Shown in pieces: positions 1-7,827 of a DNA stretch of 64,000 nucleotides. Where the stretch lies: the NCBI GenBank assembly GCA_009712635.1, contig WASS01000018.1, positions 1-64,000 on the forward strand, written 5' to 3'. A program made the position numbers and the translations under genes. This DNA comes from Hungatella sp. (lineage in GTDB: Bacteria; Bacillota; Clostridia; Lachnospirales; Lachnospiraceae). The first letter of the stretch is position 1. Every line of letters begins with the position of its first letter. Below the pieces are notes generated by a model, which worked only from the letters and a program-made list of their open reading frames with translations, was not told the DNA's origin and did not search any database.

Positions 1-12
1 CTGTTCAATCTT

Positions 13-28
13 CTGTTTTCAAAGTGCT
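13..28 (-). promoter_or_regulatory. boxA-like rRNA antitermination element
   Basis: On the minus strand the stretch reads AGCACTTTGAAAACAG, close to the boxA element (CTTTGAAAAC core) found in the leaders of Firmicute rRNA operons. It lies about 35 bases downstream of the last of three tandem promoters that all point out of the left edge. The element is seen directly; its role as rRNA boxA is inferred from the promoter context, because the 16S gene itself would lie outside the window. Confidence 0.6.
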
Positions 29-61
29 TTTTGTGTTGTCCGCTTCAGGAGCAACCCGTTT

Positions 62-90
62 ATTATATCAAGTCGTTTTTGTTTTGTCAA
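62..90 (-). promoter_or_regulatory. tandem promoter P3 (probable rrn promoter)
   Basis: Perfect consensus sigma-A promoter read leftward: TTGACA (85-90), 17-base spacer, TATAAT (62-67). It is the most downstream of three tandem promoters with identical spacing, and transcription would start near position 55. Such tandem perfect promoters in Firmicutes are typical of rRNA operons. Confidence 0.82.
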
Positions 91-144
91 CAACTTTTTT
101 ATTTTCTTTTTTTATTTCTTTCACTGTTTTTCGACAGCTGGTAT

Positions 145-173
145 ATATTACCATGGTTTCTTATATCTGTCAA
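145..173 (-). promoter_or_regulatory. tandem promoter P2 (probable rrn promoter)
   Basis: Minus-strand TTGACA (168-173), 17-base spacer, TAATAT (145-150). It is the middle promoter of the leftward array. The region between the promoters is A/T rich with no open reading frame that looks real. Confidence 0.78.
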
Positions 174-261
174 CCATGTTTTTCATTTTCTTCAAAACTT
201 TTCTCATCGTTCATCGATGTGTTTTAGAAGAAGTTTGCCGCCGTTTTCAGCGGCGAGGTAT

Positions 262-290
262 ATCATACCAAAGCTTTCGACAAAAGTCAA
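262..290 (-). promoter_or_regulatory. tandem promoter P1 (probable rrn promoter)
   Basis: Minus-strand TTGACT (285-290), 17-base spacer, TATGAT (262-267). It is the most upstream of the three leftward promoters, insulated from the neighbouring gene by the terminator at 351-390. The 300-base stretch at the left edge holds nothing else that I can support. Confidence 0.75.
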
Positions 291-350
291 CATATTTTTT
301 GAAATATTTTAATAATTTAAAAAAACATGATTTTCATAACATTCGTGACA

Positions 351-390
351 AAAAAGGAGCTCATCTCCGATTGCAGATGAGCTCCTTTTT
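351..390 (-). terminator. intrinsic terminator after SEC-C gene
   Basis: A perfect 16-base inverted repeat (351-366 with 375-390) encloses an 8-base loop, with A and T runs on its two ends so that it works in either direction. It lies just beyond the stop of the minus-strand SEC-C gene and separates it from the leftward promoter array. Confidence 0.9.
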
Positions 391-403
391 TCCAGCTTTA
401 TGA

Positions 404-1918
404 TCAGGCATTTTTGCCGCAGCATTTCTTGTATTTCTTACCGCTATTGCAGGGACAGGCATCATTTGGATAGATCTTCTGAATATTCTTCCTTTGAGCA
501 CTCACTTCATTATAACCTTTCATTACCATCTCATAAGGTTTATGCCCTCTGTTTAACACCATTCGGGTATTGTTCCAGATATCAGTTACAATTACAGCAA
601 GCTTCTCCATATGTTCGGATGAACCCATAAGTATTCCCGCTTCTTCTAAATCGTTTACAACTTCCTGAAGTTGTCCGCCCATACTGATCTCAGCCTGAAC
701 CTGGCGGAGTATCAGAGGTATCATATCATCCTTCACACTTAATTCAGAGATCAGGAACTCACTAAGCCTGCTCAATTCTCTCCCCATTAAAAATCCGGAA
801 TTATCTGCCATAAAGCGGATTTCCTGCTGGGTAGGAATATAATAGGGAACTTTCCTCTGGGTACGCAAAAGACCGGTATAACTTTTTTGCTCTGCCAGCG
901 CTGCATCGACTAAATTGCCATCAATATAAGTTACCATTAAACGATAAGGTCTTAATGATTCGTATGCGCTTAAAAGTTCCTCCACTGTCAGCTTCTTTTC
1001 TTCATATTTATTAAATGTTTCCAGAAGAACAGATGGAGGGGTTATGGCATACAGGGAATTAGCAGCACAAATATAGTCACCGATTCTGCTTATACGGGTA
1101 CGCTCTTCCTGGAACTTAGCAGTATTAAGTGCTTCGTATGCCTTTACAACTTCCTCTGCAACCAGAAAACTGCTGTCTGCACCCGAAGTTATATATCCTC
1201 CTGCATAAAGATATTCCAAATTTTGTTCTTCCAGAAAGTCCAGCTTTGTAAAGCCGGATATTAGCTTCTCAAATGCATTCATTTCACAATCGCGAACACA
1301 AAGAAAATAAGGCTTCATTATTTTTTCATTTAATATGTAAGAAATGGTCTTCTGTACCAGTTCTTCTTTATTTAACTTACTGGTTCCAGTCATATGATGT
1401 CTTTTTGCTATTTCCAATATGCTGTTTTTATCGTAACAGTCAAAGATATCGGAAATAATGATGGGTTCAGATCCGTCAGCCATCTGCTCCAGACGCAGAT
1501 TCACTGCCGCCATATCATACTCCATTTCATTATCAGATAAACCTTCCCCTTTATATTTAATGACTCTGGCTGATGTCTCCTGACACTCATCTAAATAGTC
1601 TTCCGACTGAATTGTAAATTCCCAGTTACTGGTGCCATAAGACACATATGTAAATTTGGAATCTTTTCCTACCTGGTTGTTAATGGCTTGGGCTGTTGGA
1701 AGATACTGATAGCTTTCCGTCTGTTCTATATTATCTGAGGCTACCCGTATTTTCTCTGAACGAAATTCAAATTGATACGGTGTCTGGCCAGACAAGCAAA
1801 ATGACGCCTGAATCGTATTGTGAAGTGTTTCAAACGTTACTCCTTGCGGTACCAGAATCCTTCTCCAGATCGGCGGCTTGCTTCCTTTGATCGTGATTTT
1901 CAGTTGATATGCTCCCAT
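404..1918 (-). CDS. pRiA4b ORF-3-like protein with C-terminal SEC-C zinc motif
   Basis: Protein of about 504 residues, function not established. The N-terminus (LKITIKGSKPPIWRRILVP) matches the plasmid pRiA4b ORF-3 / TnpR-like fold, and the last 25 residues form a SEC-C zinc motif (CPCNSGKKYKKCC), as at the end of SecA, where it binds zinc and SecB or ribosomes. The middle is helical and unrecognised. I start at the ATG at 1918 (MGAYQLK) because a GGAGGACG ribosome site lies just upstream of it; the ATG 15 bases earlier would place that site inside the gene. It is transcribed alone and ends in the terminator at 351-390. A possible promoter (TGGACA, 18 bases, TAAATT on minus) lies near 2010-2045. 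Confidence 0.8.
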   Translation of the reverse strand: MGAYQLKITIKGSKPPIWRRILVPQGVTFETLHNTIQASFCLSGQTPYQFEFRSEKIRVASDNIEQTESYQYLPTAQAINNQVGKDSKFTYVSYGTSNWEFTIQSEDYLDECQETSARVIKYKGEGLSDNEMEYDMAAVNLRLEQMADGSEPIIISDIFDCYDKNSILEIAKRHHMTGTSKLNKEELVQKTISYILNEKIMKPYFLCVRDCEMNAFEKLISGFTKLDFLEEQNLEYLYAGGYITSGADSSFLVAEEVVKAYEALNTAKFQEERTRISRIGDYICAANSLYAITPPSVLLETFNKYEEKKLTVEELLSAYESLRPYRLMVTYIDGNLVDAALAEQKSYTGLLRTQRKVPYYIPTQQEIRFMADNSGFLMGRELSRLSEFLISELSVKDDMIPLILRQVQAEISMGGQLQEVVNDLEEAGILMGSSEHMEKLAVIVTDIWNNTRMVLNRGHKPYEMVMKGYNEVSAQRKNIQKIYPNDACPCNSGKKYKKCCGKNA

Positions 1919-1961
1919 GAAAACGTCCTCCATTCTCGTATCCTTTGTATCCGTTCTAAAA

Positions 1962-2085
1962 AATTACGGAATCATCTTTTGTTATTTCCATAATAAAATG
2001 CACGTAACAATTTACCACATTTGCTCCCATTCTGTCCAGTCCATCCAGCTATTTTTATAAAGAATAAAGGGATTTTTCCGTAATT
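1962..2085. repeat. distant 10-base inverted repeat in the SEC-C/pst intergenic region
   Basis: AATTACGGAA (1962-1971) and TTCCGTAATT (2076-2085) are exact inverted copies about 104 bases apart. They flank the probable promoter region of the leftward SEC-C gene. They could be paired operator half-sites or chance; no known regulator is recognised. The rest of the 1919-2170 interval shows only a TTTTTACCG direct repeat near 2093-2109. Confidence 0.35.
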
Positions 2086-2170
2086 CAGCAGTTTTTACCG
2101 TTTTTACCGGACAGGAAAGAATAGATTATGAATCTAAACTACTTTTCTGCAGATACTGGTTTTAGAAGAA

Positions 2171-2256
2171 TTATACACCAGTTGTCGTGTTTTACACAAG
2201 CTTTACAGACTCTATACCAAAACATGATTTCAGAAAAAAGTACCGACTGCTATACT
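2171..2256 (+). promoter_or_regulatory. Pho-box-like repeat array and promoter for pst operon
   Basis: TTTACA occurs at 2191 and 2202, exactly 11 bases apart, with weaker copies at 2171 (TTATAC) and 2182 (TTGTCG) nearly in phase. Repeats of TTAACA-like hexamers every 11 bases are how PhoP binds pst promoters in Bacillus. A TATACT -10 element sits at 2251-2256 without a good -35, as expected of an activated promoter. The repeats are seen directly; PhoP binding is inferred. Confidence 0.6.
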
Positions 2257-2305
2257 CCAACTTGTAAGCGAAAGCAATTTAAAATGAAAAGAGGAGATAG
2301 TGATT

Positions 2306-3235
2306 ATGAAAAAAAATTTAATAAAAATACTTGCAGCAGCTGGTATGGCTGTGTTAACAATGGGAGCATTAGCTGGATGCGGAAATAGCACGGCTGAGAC
2401 AACAGCAGCTGGAACAAAAGCGGCTGAAACAACTGCAGGTACAACCAAGACAACGACTGCTGCCGCTGCTACAACAACAGCTAAGGCCACTGCAGATTTA
2501 AAGGGTTCCATCAGTATGGTTGGTTCTACCTCAATGGAAAAGTTTGCAACAGCTTTAAGTGAAGTATTTATGGAAAAATATCCTGGTGTTACCGTACAGG
2601 CTGAGTTTGTTGGATCAGGAGCAGGAATTGAAGCGGTTACCAACGGCGCTGCTGATATCGGAAATGCTTCCCGTAATTTAAAAGATGAAGAAAAATCAAA
2701 AGGTATTGTTGAAAATATAGTAGCAATTGATGGTATTGCTGTAGTAACCGATCCTTCTAACAAAGTTGAGAATCTGACAAAGGATCAGCTGATTGCCATC
2801 TATAACGGAACTACTACCAGCTGGAAAGATTTAGGCGGCGCGGATCAGCCTATCGTAGTCATTGGACGTGAATCCGGTTCTGGTACAAGAAGTGCATTTG
2901 AAGAGTTATTAAAACTGGAAGACAAATGTAAATACAGCAACGAACTTGACAGTACTGGTGCAGTAATGGCAAAGGTAGCATCGACTCCAGGCTCCATTGG
3001 CTATGTTTCACTTGATGTACTTGACAAAACTGTAAAAACATTAAAGCTGGAGAATACAGATCCTACACCAGAGAACATCAAAGCAGGTTCCTACTTCTTA
3101 AGCCGTCCATTTGTTATGGCAACCAAAGGCGATATTTCCAAGCAGAACGACAATGTAAAAGCATTATTCGATTATATCCATTCTGATGAAGGAAAAGAAT
3201 TAGTAAAATCTGTTGGTTTAATCCCAGCTAACTAA
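2306..3235 (+). CDS. pstS: phosphate ABC transporter substrate-binding lipoprotein
   Basis: Extracellular phosphate-binding protein of the high-affinity Pst importer. It begins with a lipoprotein signal (hydrophobic stretch then ALAGCGN, lipidated Cys about residue 25), followed by a Thr/Ala-rich linker to about residue 62 and the periplasmic-binding fold, with the phosphate-loop signatures GSTSMEKF, GSGAGI and GRESGSGTR. Length, about 309 residues, is normal. I start at the ATG at 2306 because GAGGAG lies 9 bases upstream; an in-frame GTG at 2300 is too close to it. First gene of pstSCAB-phoU, probably induced by phosphate starvation through the Pho-box-like sequence upstream. Confidence 0.95.
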   Translation: MKKNLIKILAAAGMAVLTMGALAGCGNSTAETTAAGTKAAETTAGTTKTTTAAAATTTAKATADLKGSISMVGSTSMEKFATALSEVFMEKYPGVTVQAEFVGSGAGIEAVTNGAADIGNASRNLKDEEKSKGIVENIVAIDGIAVVTDPSNKVENLTKDQLIAIYNGTTTSWKDLGGADQPIVVIGRESGSGTRSAFEELLKLEDKCKYSNELDSTGAVMAKVASTPGSIGYVSLDVLDKTVKTLKLENTDPTPENIKAGSYFLSRPFVMATKGDISKQNDNVKALFDYIHSDEGKELVKSVGLIPAN

Positions 3236-3280
3236 TCGGAACAGAAATAGCCGTTCCTTCCTATATTGAATGCACTACAT

Positions 3281-3313
3281 GGGGACGCAGCTGAATGCTT
3301 AAGCTACGTCCCC
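3281..3313 (+). other. intercistronic hairpin between pstS and pstC
   Basis: GGGGACGCAGCT (3281-3292) pairs with AGCTACGTCCCC (3302-3313), forming a GC-rich stem with one mismatch. No U-run follows, so it is not a full terminator. Placed right after the binding-protein gene, it could protect the pstS end of the mRNA from 3' decay and raise PstS over the membrane subunits; that role is inferred. Confidence 0.65.
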
Positions 3314-3335
3314 ATCTCACGAAAGGAGCCATTAT

Positions 3336-4274
3336 ATGCAATCAAAGTCTTATTCCATATTTGGCGGTCACGGAAGTAAATCTGGTATTGAACATGCTGC
3401 AGAAGTGATATTTACCATCTGCGGCTTCTTTGCTGTTCTGGCTGTGGCGTCAATCAGTATTTATATGTTAACAAGCGGCACTCCTGCATTGTTTAAAGTG
3501 GGAATTCTGGATATTTTATTTGGTTCTGTCTGGAAACCAGATGCGGCCGTACCCAGCTTTGGAATTTTATATGTTATCTTAACCTCTATTGTTGGTACTG
3601 CTCTTGCTATCTTAATAGGCGTTCCCATCGGTGTTATGACATCGGTGTTTCTGGCAGAGGTAGCCCCTCAAAAGCTGGCTGATATCGTCCGTCCTGCAGT
3701 AGAACTTTTAGCTGGAATTCCATCTGTTATTTATGGTCTTTTAGGAATTCTCATATTAAATCCGATTATGTACGATCTGGAACTGAAGATTTTTAAAGGC
3801 TCTTCCACCCATCAGTTTACAGGCGGTGCTAATCTAATCTCGGCGGTACTGGTTCTCGCACTTATGATTCTTCCAACTGTAATCAATATCAGCGAAACTG
3901 CTCTCCGCTCTGTTCCACAGCATTTTAGAAGTGCTTCCCTGGCATTAGGTGCAACAAAGATTCAGACGATCTTCCATGTGGTGATACCTGCTGCAAAATC
4001 GGGCATTATAACTGCCATAGTTCTGGGTACCGGCAGAGCGATCGGTGAAGCCATGGCAATCAGTCTTGTATCAGGAAGCTCTGTAAACTTACCGCTGCCC
4101 TTCCATTCCGTCCGCTTCCTTACAACAGCTATTGTATCAGAAATGTCCTATGCCTCCGGCCTTCATAAGCAGGTTCTGTTTACCATCGGGCTTGTCCTGT
4201 TCGTCTTTATTATGATGATAAACGTAATTCTTAACAGCCTTTTAAAGAAAGGAGGGGATAAAAATGACAAATGA
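3336..4274 (+). CDS. pstC: phosphate ABC transporter permease PstC
   Basis: Inner-membrane subunit of the Pst phosphate importer, 312 residues with about six membrane spans. The first span lies around residues 22-46. The ATPase-contacting EAA-type loop (ALGATKIQTIFHVVIPAAKSGI) is near residue 205. A good GAAAGGAG ribosome site precedes the ATG. Its 3' end overlaps pstA by 11 bases, implying translational coupling. Pairs with PstA to form the channel and with PstB for energy. Confidence 0.95.
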   Translation: MQSKSYSIFGGHGSKSGIEHAAEVIFTICGFFAVLAVASISIYMLTSGTPALFKVGILDILFGSVWKPDAAVPSFGILYVILTSIVGTALAILIGVPIGVMTSVFLAEVAPQKLADIVRPAVELLAGIPSVIYGLLGILILNPIMYDLELKIFKGSSTHQFTGGANLISAVLVLALMILPTVINISETALRSVPQHFRSASLALGATKIQTIFHVVIPAAKSGIITAIVLGTGRAIGEAMAISLVSGSSVNLPLPFHSVRFLTTAIVSEMSYASGLHKQVLFTIGLVLFVFIMMINVILNSLLKKGGDKNDK

Positions 4275-5172
4275 TCTCACAATACCTGTTCATAGGGATT
4301 CCATTATTGTAAATAGTATATATAATAGTAAGAAAAGAGTTTCAGACTCCCTCCTGACAATACTTATTTATTTATGTGCCCTTATATCAATTTTTATTCT
4401 TATCGGCATCATGGGATATGTGTTTGTAAGAGGAGTTCCACGGATAAATGTTGCGTTTTTAACTACAGTACCAAGCACCATAAAAGGAACCTTTGGTATT
4501 CTGGGAAATATAGTTAATACATTGTACGTGGTAGCAATTACACTGGTTATCGCCACCCCTATTGGCGTGGGCTCTGCCATTTATTTAAGCGAATATGCAA
4601 AAGGCGGTAAAGTGGTTCGTATCATCGAATTTACAACAGAAACATTATCTGGTATTCCCTCCATTATATTTGGACTCTTTGGGTATGTGTTCTTTGGCAC
4701 TACGTTAGGACTTGGATATTCCATACTGACCGGTGCGCTGACCCTATCCATTATGGTTCTTCCGCTTATTACACGAACTACACAGGAAGCCTTAAAAACA
4801 GTTCCAGAAAGTTACCGCTCCGGGGCATTGGGAATCGGTGCAACGAAATGGTATATGATCCGCACTATTTTGCTTCCCAGCGCAATGCCTGGTATTGTAA
4901 CTGGTATTATTCTGGCAATCGGACGAATTGTAGGGGAATCTGCAGCTTTGCTTTTTACAGCAGGCAGCGGTTATATACTCCCCAAAAGTTTCCTTGGAAA
5001 GATATTTGAATCCGGAGGAACACTGACCATTCAGCTTTATCTTTGCATGCAGAAAGCAAAATATGACGAAGCCTTTGGAATTGCCGTGGTACTGCTTGTT
5101 ATCGTACTTGCAATAAACGGCCTTGCCAAATATCTGTCCCATAAATTTAACACGGAGGCGAAAGAATCGTGA
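4264..5172 (+). CDS. pstA: phosphate ABC transporter permease PstA
   Basis: Second membrane subunit of the phosphate importer, 302 residues with about six spans. The EAA-type loop ([20 protein letters not shown]) is near residue 190 and mirrors that of PstC. The start ATG at 4264 lies inside the end of pstC, behind GAAAGGAGGGG. The stop overlaps the GTG start of pstB (GTGA), so the three genes are coupled. The N-terminal 25 residues before the first span are polar and slightly longer than usual. Confidence 0.95.
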   Translation: MTNDLTIPVHRDSIIVNSIYNSKKRVSDSLLTILIYLCALISIFILIGIMGYVFVRGVPRINVAFLTTVPSTIKGTFGILGNIVNTLYVVAITLVIATPIGVGSAIYLSEYAKGGKVVRIIEFTTETLSGIPSIIFGLFGYVFFGTTLGLGYSILTGALTLSIMVLPLITRTTQEALKTVPESYRSGALGIGATKWYMIRTILLPSAMPGIVTGIILAIGRIVGESAALLFTAGSGYILPKSFLGKIFESGGTLTIQLYLCMQKAKYDEAFGIAVVLLVIVLAINGLAKYLSHKFNTEAKES

Positions 5173-5933
5173 ATACAAATACAACTAAAATTTCAACCAA
5201 TCAATTAAATTTATACTATGGCACGAATCACGCTTTAAAAGACGTAAATATGGAACTTTACACTAACAAAATCACCGCATTTATCGGACCATCCGGTTGT
5301 GGCAAATCTACTTACCTAAAGACCTTAAACCGCATGAATGATCTGGTCCCAGGTGTTAAAATTGATGGTGATGTACTGTTAGACGGAGAGAACATCTACG
5401 ACTCAAGAGTTGACACTACCCTGTTGCGAAAAAAAATAGGTATGGTATTCCAACAGCCCAATCCTTTTCCCATGAGTATCTATGATAATGTAGCTTACGG
5501 TCCCAGAATTCATGGAATCAAGAATAAATCTGAGCTTGATGATATAGTGGAAAAAAGCCTGAAAGGTGCTGCACTTTGGGAAGAAGTGTCCGGTCGTTTA
5601 AAAAAATCTGCACTTGGTCTTTCCGGCGGCCAGCAGCAACGCCTCTGCATCGCCAGAGCCTTAGCTGTGGAACCTGAAGTTTTATTAATGGATGAACCCA
5701 CTTCCGCTCTTGATCCTATTTCCACGTTGAAAATTGAGGATTTAATGGATGAATTAAAAGAAAAATATACGGTAGCCATTGTAACTCATAACATGCAGCA
5801 GGCAACCCGTATTGCTGATCACACCGCTTTCTTTCTGGTAGGTGAGGTTGTGGAATATGCTCCTACTACCGAGCTGTTTACTGCTCCGAAAGATTCCAGG
5901 ACAGAGGATTATATCACTGGCCGTTTTGGCTGA
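5169..5933 (+). CDS. pstB: phosphate ABC transporter ATP-binding protein
   Basis: Cytoplasmic ATPase driving phosphate import, 254 residues. Visible motifs in order: Walker [10 protein letters not shown] (about residue 39), Q-loop FQQPNPF, ABC signature LSGGQQQR, Walker [13 protein letters not shown], and the switch histidine in VTHNM. The GTG start is set by GGAGG 8 bases upstream and by the four-base overlap with the pstA stop. Length and motif spacing are standard for PstB. Confidence 0.97.
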   Translation: MNTNTTKISTNQLNLYYGTNHALKDVNMELYTNKITAFIGPSGCGKSTYLKTLNRMNDLVPGVKIDGDVLLDGENIYDSRVDTTLLRKKIGMVFQQPNPFPMSIYDNVAYGPRIHGIKNKSELDDIVEKSLKGAALWEEVSGRLKKSALGLSGGQQQRLCIARALAVEPEVLLMDEPTSALDPISTLKIEDLMDELKEKYTVAIVTHNMQQATRIADHTAFFLVGEVVEYAPTTELFTAPKDSRTEDYITGRFG

Positions 5934-5965
5934 TTTATGATTAAACATATAAAGGAGAAACAAAT

Positions 5966-6628
5966 ATGACAACAAGAGTGAATTATGAGCATGAATTAAA
6001 TCTTTTAAATGATGACATTAAGGAAATGGGACGTTTGGTGGAAAATTCCATTGAACAGTGTTTTATTGCCTTTGAAGATCAGGACTTTGAAAAAGCGGAG
6101 GATATTATAAAAGGTGACCGTACCATTAATGATCTGGAACGTTCCATAGAAGCACGCTGCCTCTCCATTATTCTTCGTCAGCAGCCGGTGGCTGGAGATT
6201 TAAGAGTGGTTTCCAGTGCATTAAAGGTGGTTACGGACTTAGAGCGAATCGGTGATCATGCATCTGATATCGCTGAACTGATCCTTCGCATTAAAGGGGA
6301 GCATGTCTATCATGTAGTCCGCCATATCCCTTCCATGGCAACTGCTGCCAGAGAGATGGTTAGATGTTCGATTGAGGCATTTATTAAACAGGATTTAAGT
6401 ATCGCAAATGAGATTGAGAAACAGGATGATGTGGTGGATGAACTGTTTGATAAGGTAAAAGTTGATGTAGTAGACTTATTAAAACAGTCCACTGAGCATA
6501 TTGACCAGTGTATCGATTTGCTGATGATTGCCAAATACCTGGAACGAATTGGTGATCATGCGGTAAATGTATGCGAATGGACAGAATTTGCAAAAACAGG
6601 CGCATTGAAGAATGTACGAATCTTATAA
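5966..6628 (+). CDS. phoU: phosphate signalling protein PhoU
   Basis: All-helical PhoU, 220 residues, made of two similar three-helix bundles. Each half carries the metal-binding signature: LERIGDHASDIAE around residue 92 and LERIGDHAVNVCEW near residue 193. PhoU links Pst transporter state to the PhoR kinase and restrains the Pho regulon when phosphate is plentiful. It sits 32 bases after pstB behind AAAGGAG and ends the operon before the terminator at 6649. No phoPR pair adjoins it. Confidence 0.96.
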   Translation: MTTRVNYEHELNLLNDDIKEMGRLVENSIEQCFIAFEDQDFEKAEDIIKGDRTINDLERSIEARCLSIILRQQPVAGDLRVVSSALKVVTDLERIGDHASDIAELILRIKGEHVYHVVRHIPSMATAAREMVRCSIEAFIKQDLSIANEIEKQDDVVDELFDKVKVDVVDLLKQSTEHIDQCIDLLMIAKYLERIGDHAVNVCEWTEFAKTGALKNVRIL

Positions 6629-6648
6629 AGCATTATCCAATACAAAAG

Positions 6649-6690
6649 TGCCGCAAAACAGCTGCAGTAAGACTGTTTAGCGGCATTTTT
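6649..6690. terminator. bidirectional terminator between phoU and the DAHP synthase gene
   Basis: A 13-base stem (6649-6661 with 6673-6685, one mismatch) with an 11-base loop is followed by a T run on the plus strand. It lies between two convergent operons and probably ends the pst-phoU message; the A-rich opposite side could help the leftward operon as well. Confidence 0.85.
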
Positions 6691-6714
6691 CTGTATCCTT
6701 TGACAGATTCCCAT

Positions 6715-7560
6715 TCAGTGGGCGGTGTTCTCATATCTGTTCAGCCCTTCTTTGAAGGCCAGGGTTTTATTTACTACTGCCATCAGTGTTTTAAACTGCC
6801 CTGGTGTAAGCTGCTGTTCCTTATCACTTAATGCTTCAGCCGGTGAAGGGTGTACTTCTATTTCAAGACCATCACAGCCAGCCATAACCGCGCTTAAAGA
6901 CATAGGTATAATTAAATCCGCTTTGCCGGTAGCATGGGACGGATCTACGACTACCGGCAGGTGGCTCAGACCTTTTACAACGGCGACCGCACTTAGATCC
7001 AGAGTGTTTCTGGTATAGGTCTCAAACGTCCGGATTCCTCTCTCACATAAAATCACATCCGGGTTTCCAGCATTCATAATATACTCAGCGCTGTTTAGCC
7101 ATTCTTCTATTGTAGCATTCATTCCCCTTTTTAGCAGGACTGGTTTCTTTATCTTACCTACTTCAACCAGCAATGAATAATTCTGCATATTTCTTGTGCC
7201 AATCTGAAGAACATCCGCATATTCGCCAATCAGATACACATCTCTTGTATCTGTGACTTCAGTAATAATGGGTAGACCGGTTTCCAGCCCGGCCTTGCTT
7301 AAATACTGCAGACCAATCCTGCCAAGCCCCTGAAAGGAATATGGAGACGTTCTGGGTTTATAGGTCCCGCCCCGAAGCATGTTAGCCCCTGCCTCTTTTA
7401 CAGATCTGGCAGCTTTCATAATCTGCTCCTCTGATTCCACGCTGCAGGGTCCTGCAATGACAAGAAAATCTCTTCCAACGGTAATATTGCCTATCTTTAT
7501 TTCGGTCTTTGGAGTAATTATGTCATGATTCTTTGCCATTACCAGCTTTAGATCTTTCAT
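6715..7560 (-). CDS. aroF: 3-deoxy-7-phosphoheptulonate (DAHP) synthase, type I-beta
   Basis: Condenses phosphoenolpyruvate with erythrose 4-phosphate, the first step of the shikimate pathway. Type I-beta motifs are all present: GPCSVES, RGGTYKPRTSPYSFQGLG, LQIGTRNMQN, LLKRGM, DPSHATGK and EVHPSP. At 281 residues it is the bare catalytic barrel, without the N-terminal ferredoxin-like or chorismate-mutase domain that gives feedback control, so it may be uninhibited. It is the last gene of a seven-gene operon and its start lies 38 bases inside the acyl carrier protein gene. The ribosome site is weak, consistent with translational coupling. It may be the cell's general DAHP synthase or be dedicated to the operon's product. 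Confidence 0.9.
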   Translation of the reverse strand: MKDLKLVMAKNHDIITPKTEIKIGNITVGRDFLVIAGPCSVESEEQIMKAARSVKEAGANMLRGGTYKPRTSPYSFQGLGRIGLQYLSKAGLETGLPIITEVTDTRDVYLIGEYADVLQIGTRNMQNYSLLVEVGKIKKPVLLKRGMNATIEEWLNSAEYIMNAGNPDVILCERGIRTFETYTRNTLDLSAVAVVKGLSHLPVVVDPSHATGKADLIIPMSLSAVMAGCDGLEIEVHPSPAEALSDKEQQLTPGQFKTLMAVVNKTLAFKEGLNRYENTAH

Positions 7561-7801
7561 TTTCCATCACTTTTCTTTCAACTAACTGGGCCAGCTGACC
7601 GACGATCTTAAACGAAGGATCAGCGATTTCAGCATCTGTAAACTCAATATCATACGCTTCTTCCAGGCTTACAAGAAACTGTATAATACCGATTGAGTCT
7701 ATATAACCACTTTCCAGGTAGTTAAATGACTCAATGTCGGTTTCTTTATCCAGTGTATATTTTCTTTGAAGTTCCTTTAAAATAAAATCTCTTGCTGTCA
7801 T
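7523..7801 (-). CDS. stand-alone acyl carrier protein
   Basis: Small acyl/peptidyl carrier protein, 92 residues. The phosphopantetheine site is the Ser in SGYIDSIGIIQF (about residue 36, the DSI form of the DSL motif), followed by the acidic helix II (LEEAYDIEFTDAEI). It begins behind GGGGAGGG and lies 27 bases after the acyl-AMP ligase, which most likely loads it. It is not a fatty-acid-synthesis ACP by context, since no fab genes are nearby. The C-terminal 20 residues extend past the normal fold and are the part encoded in the overlap with the DAHP synthase gene. Confidence 0.88.
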   Translation of the reverse strand: MTARDFILKELQRKYTLDKETDIESFNYLESGYIDSIGIIQFLVSLEEAYDIEFTDAEIADPSFKIVGQLAQLVERKVMENERSKAGNGKES

Positions 7802-7827
7802 TTTTATACCCTCCCCCTATTTTTATT

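Noticed and set aside
1-300. Small plus-strand frames at the left edge
   Set aside because: Phe/Ser-rich translations come from T-rich promoter DNA; three consensus promoters on the other strand explain the sequence.
2230-2763. 177-codon frame on minus opposite pstS
   Set aside because: Low-complexity Ala/Val sequence mirrors the Thr/Ala linker of pstS, and there is no ribosome site; it is a shadow.
4792-5184. 130-codon frame on minus opposite pstA/pstB start
   Set aside because: No family resemblance and no ribosome site; the opposing frame is a certain gene.
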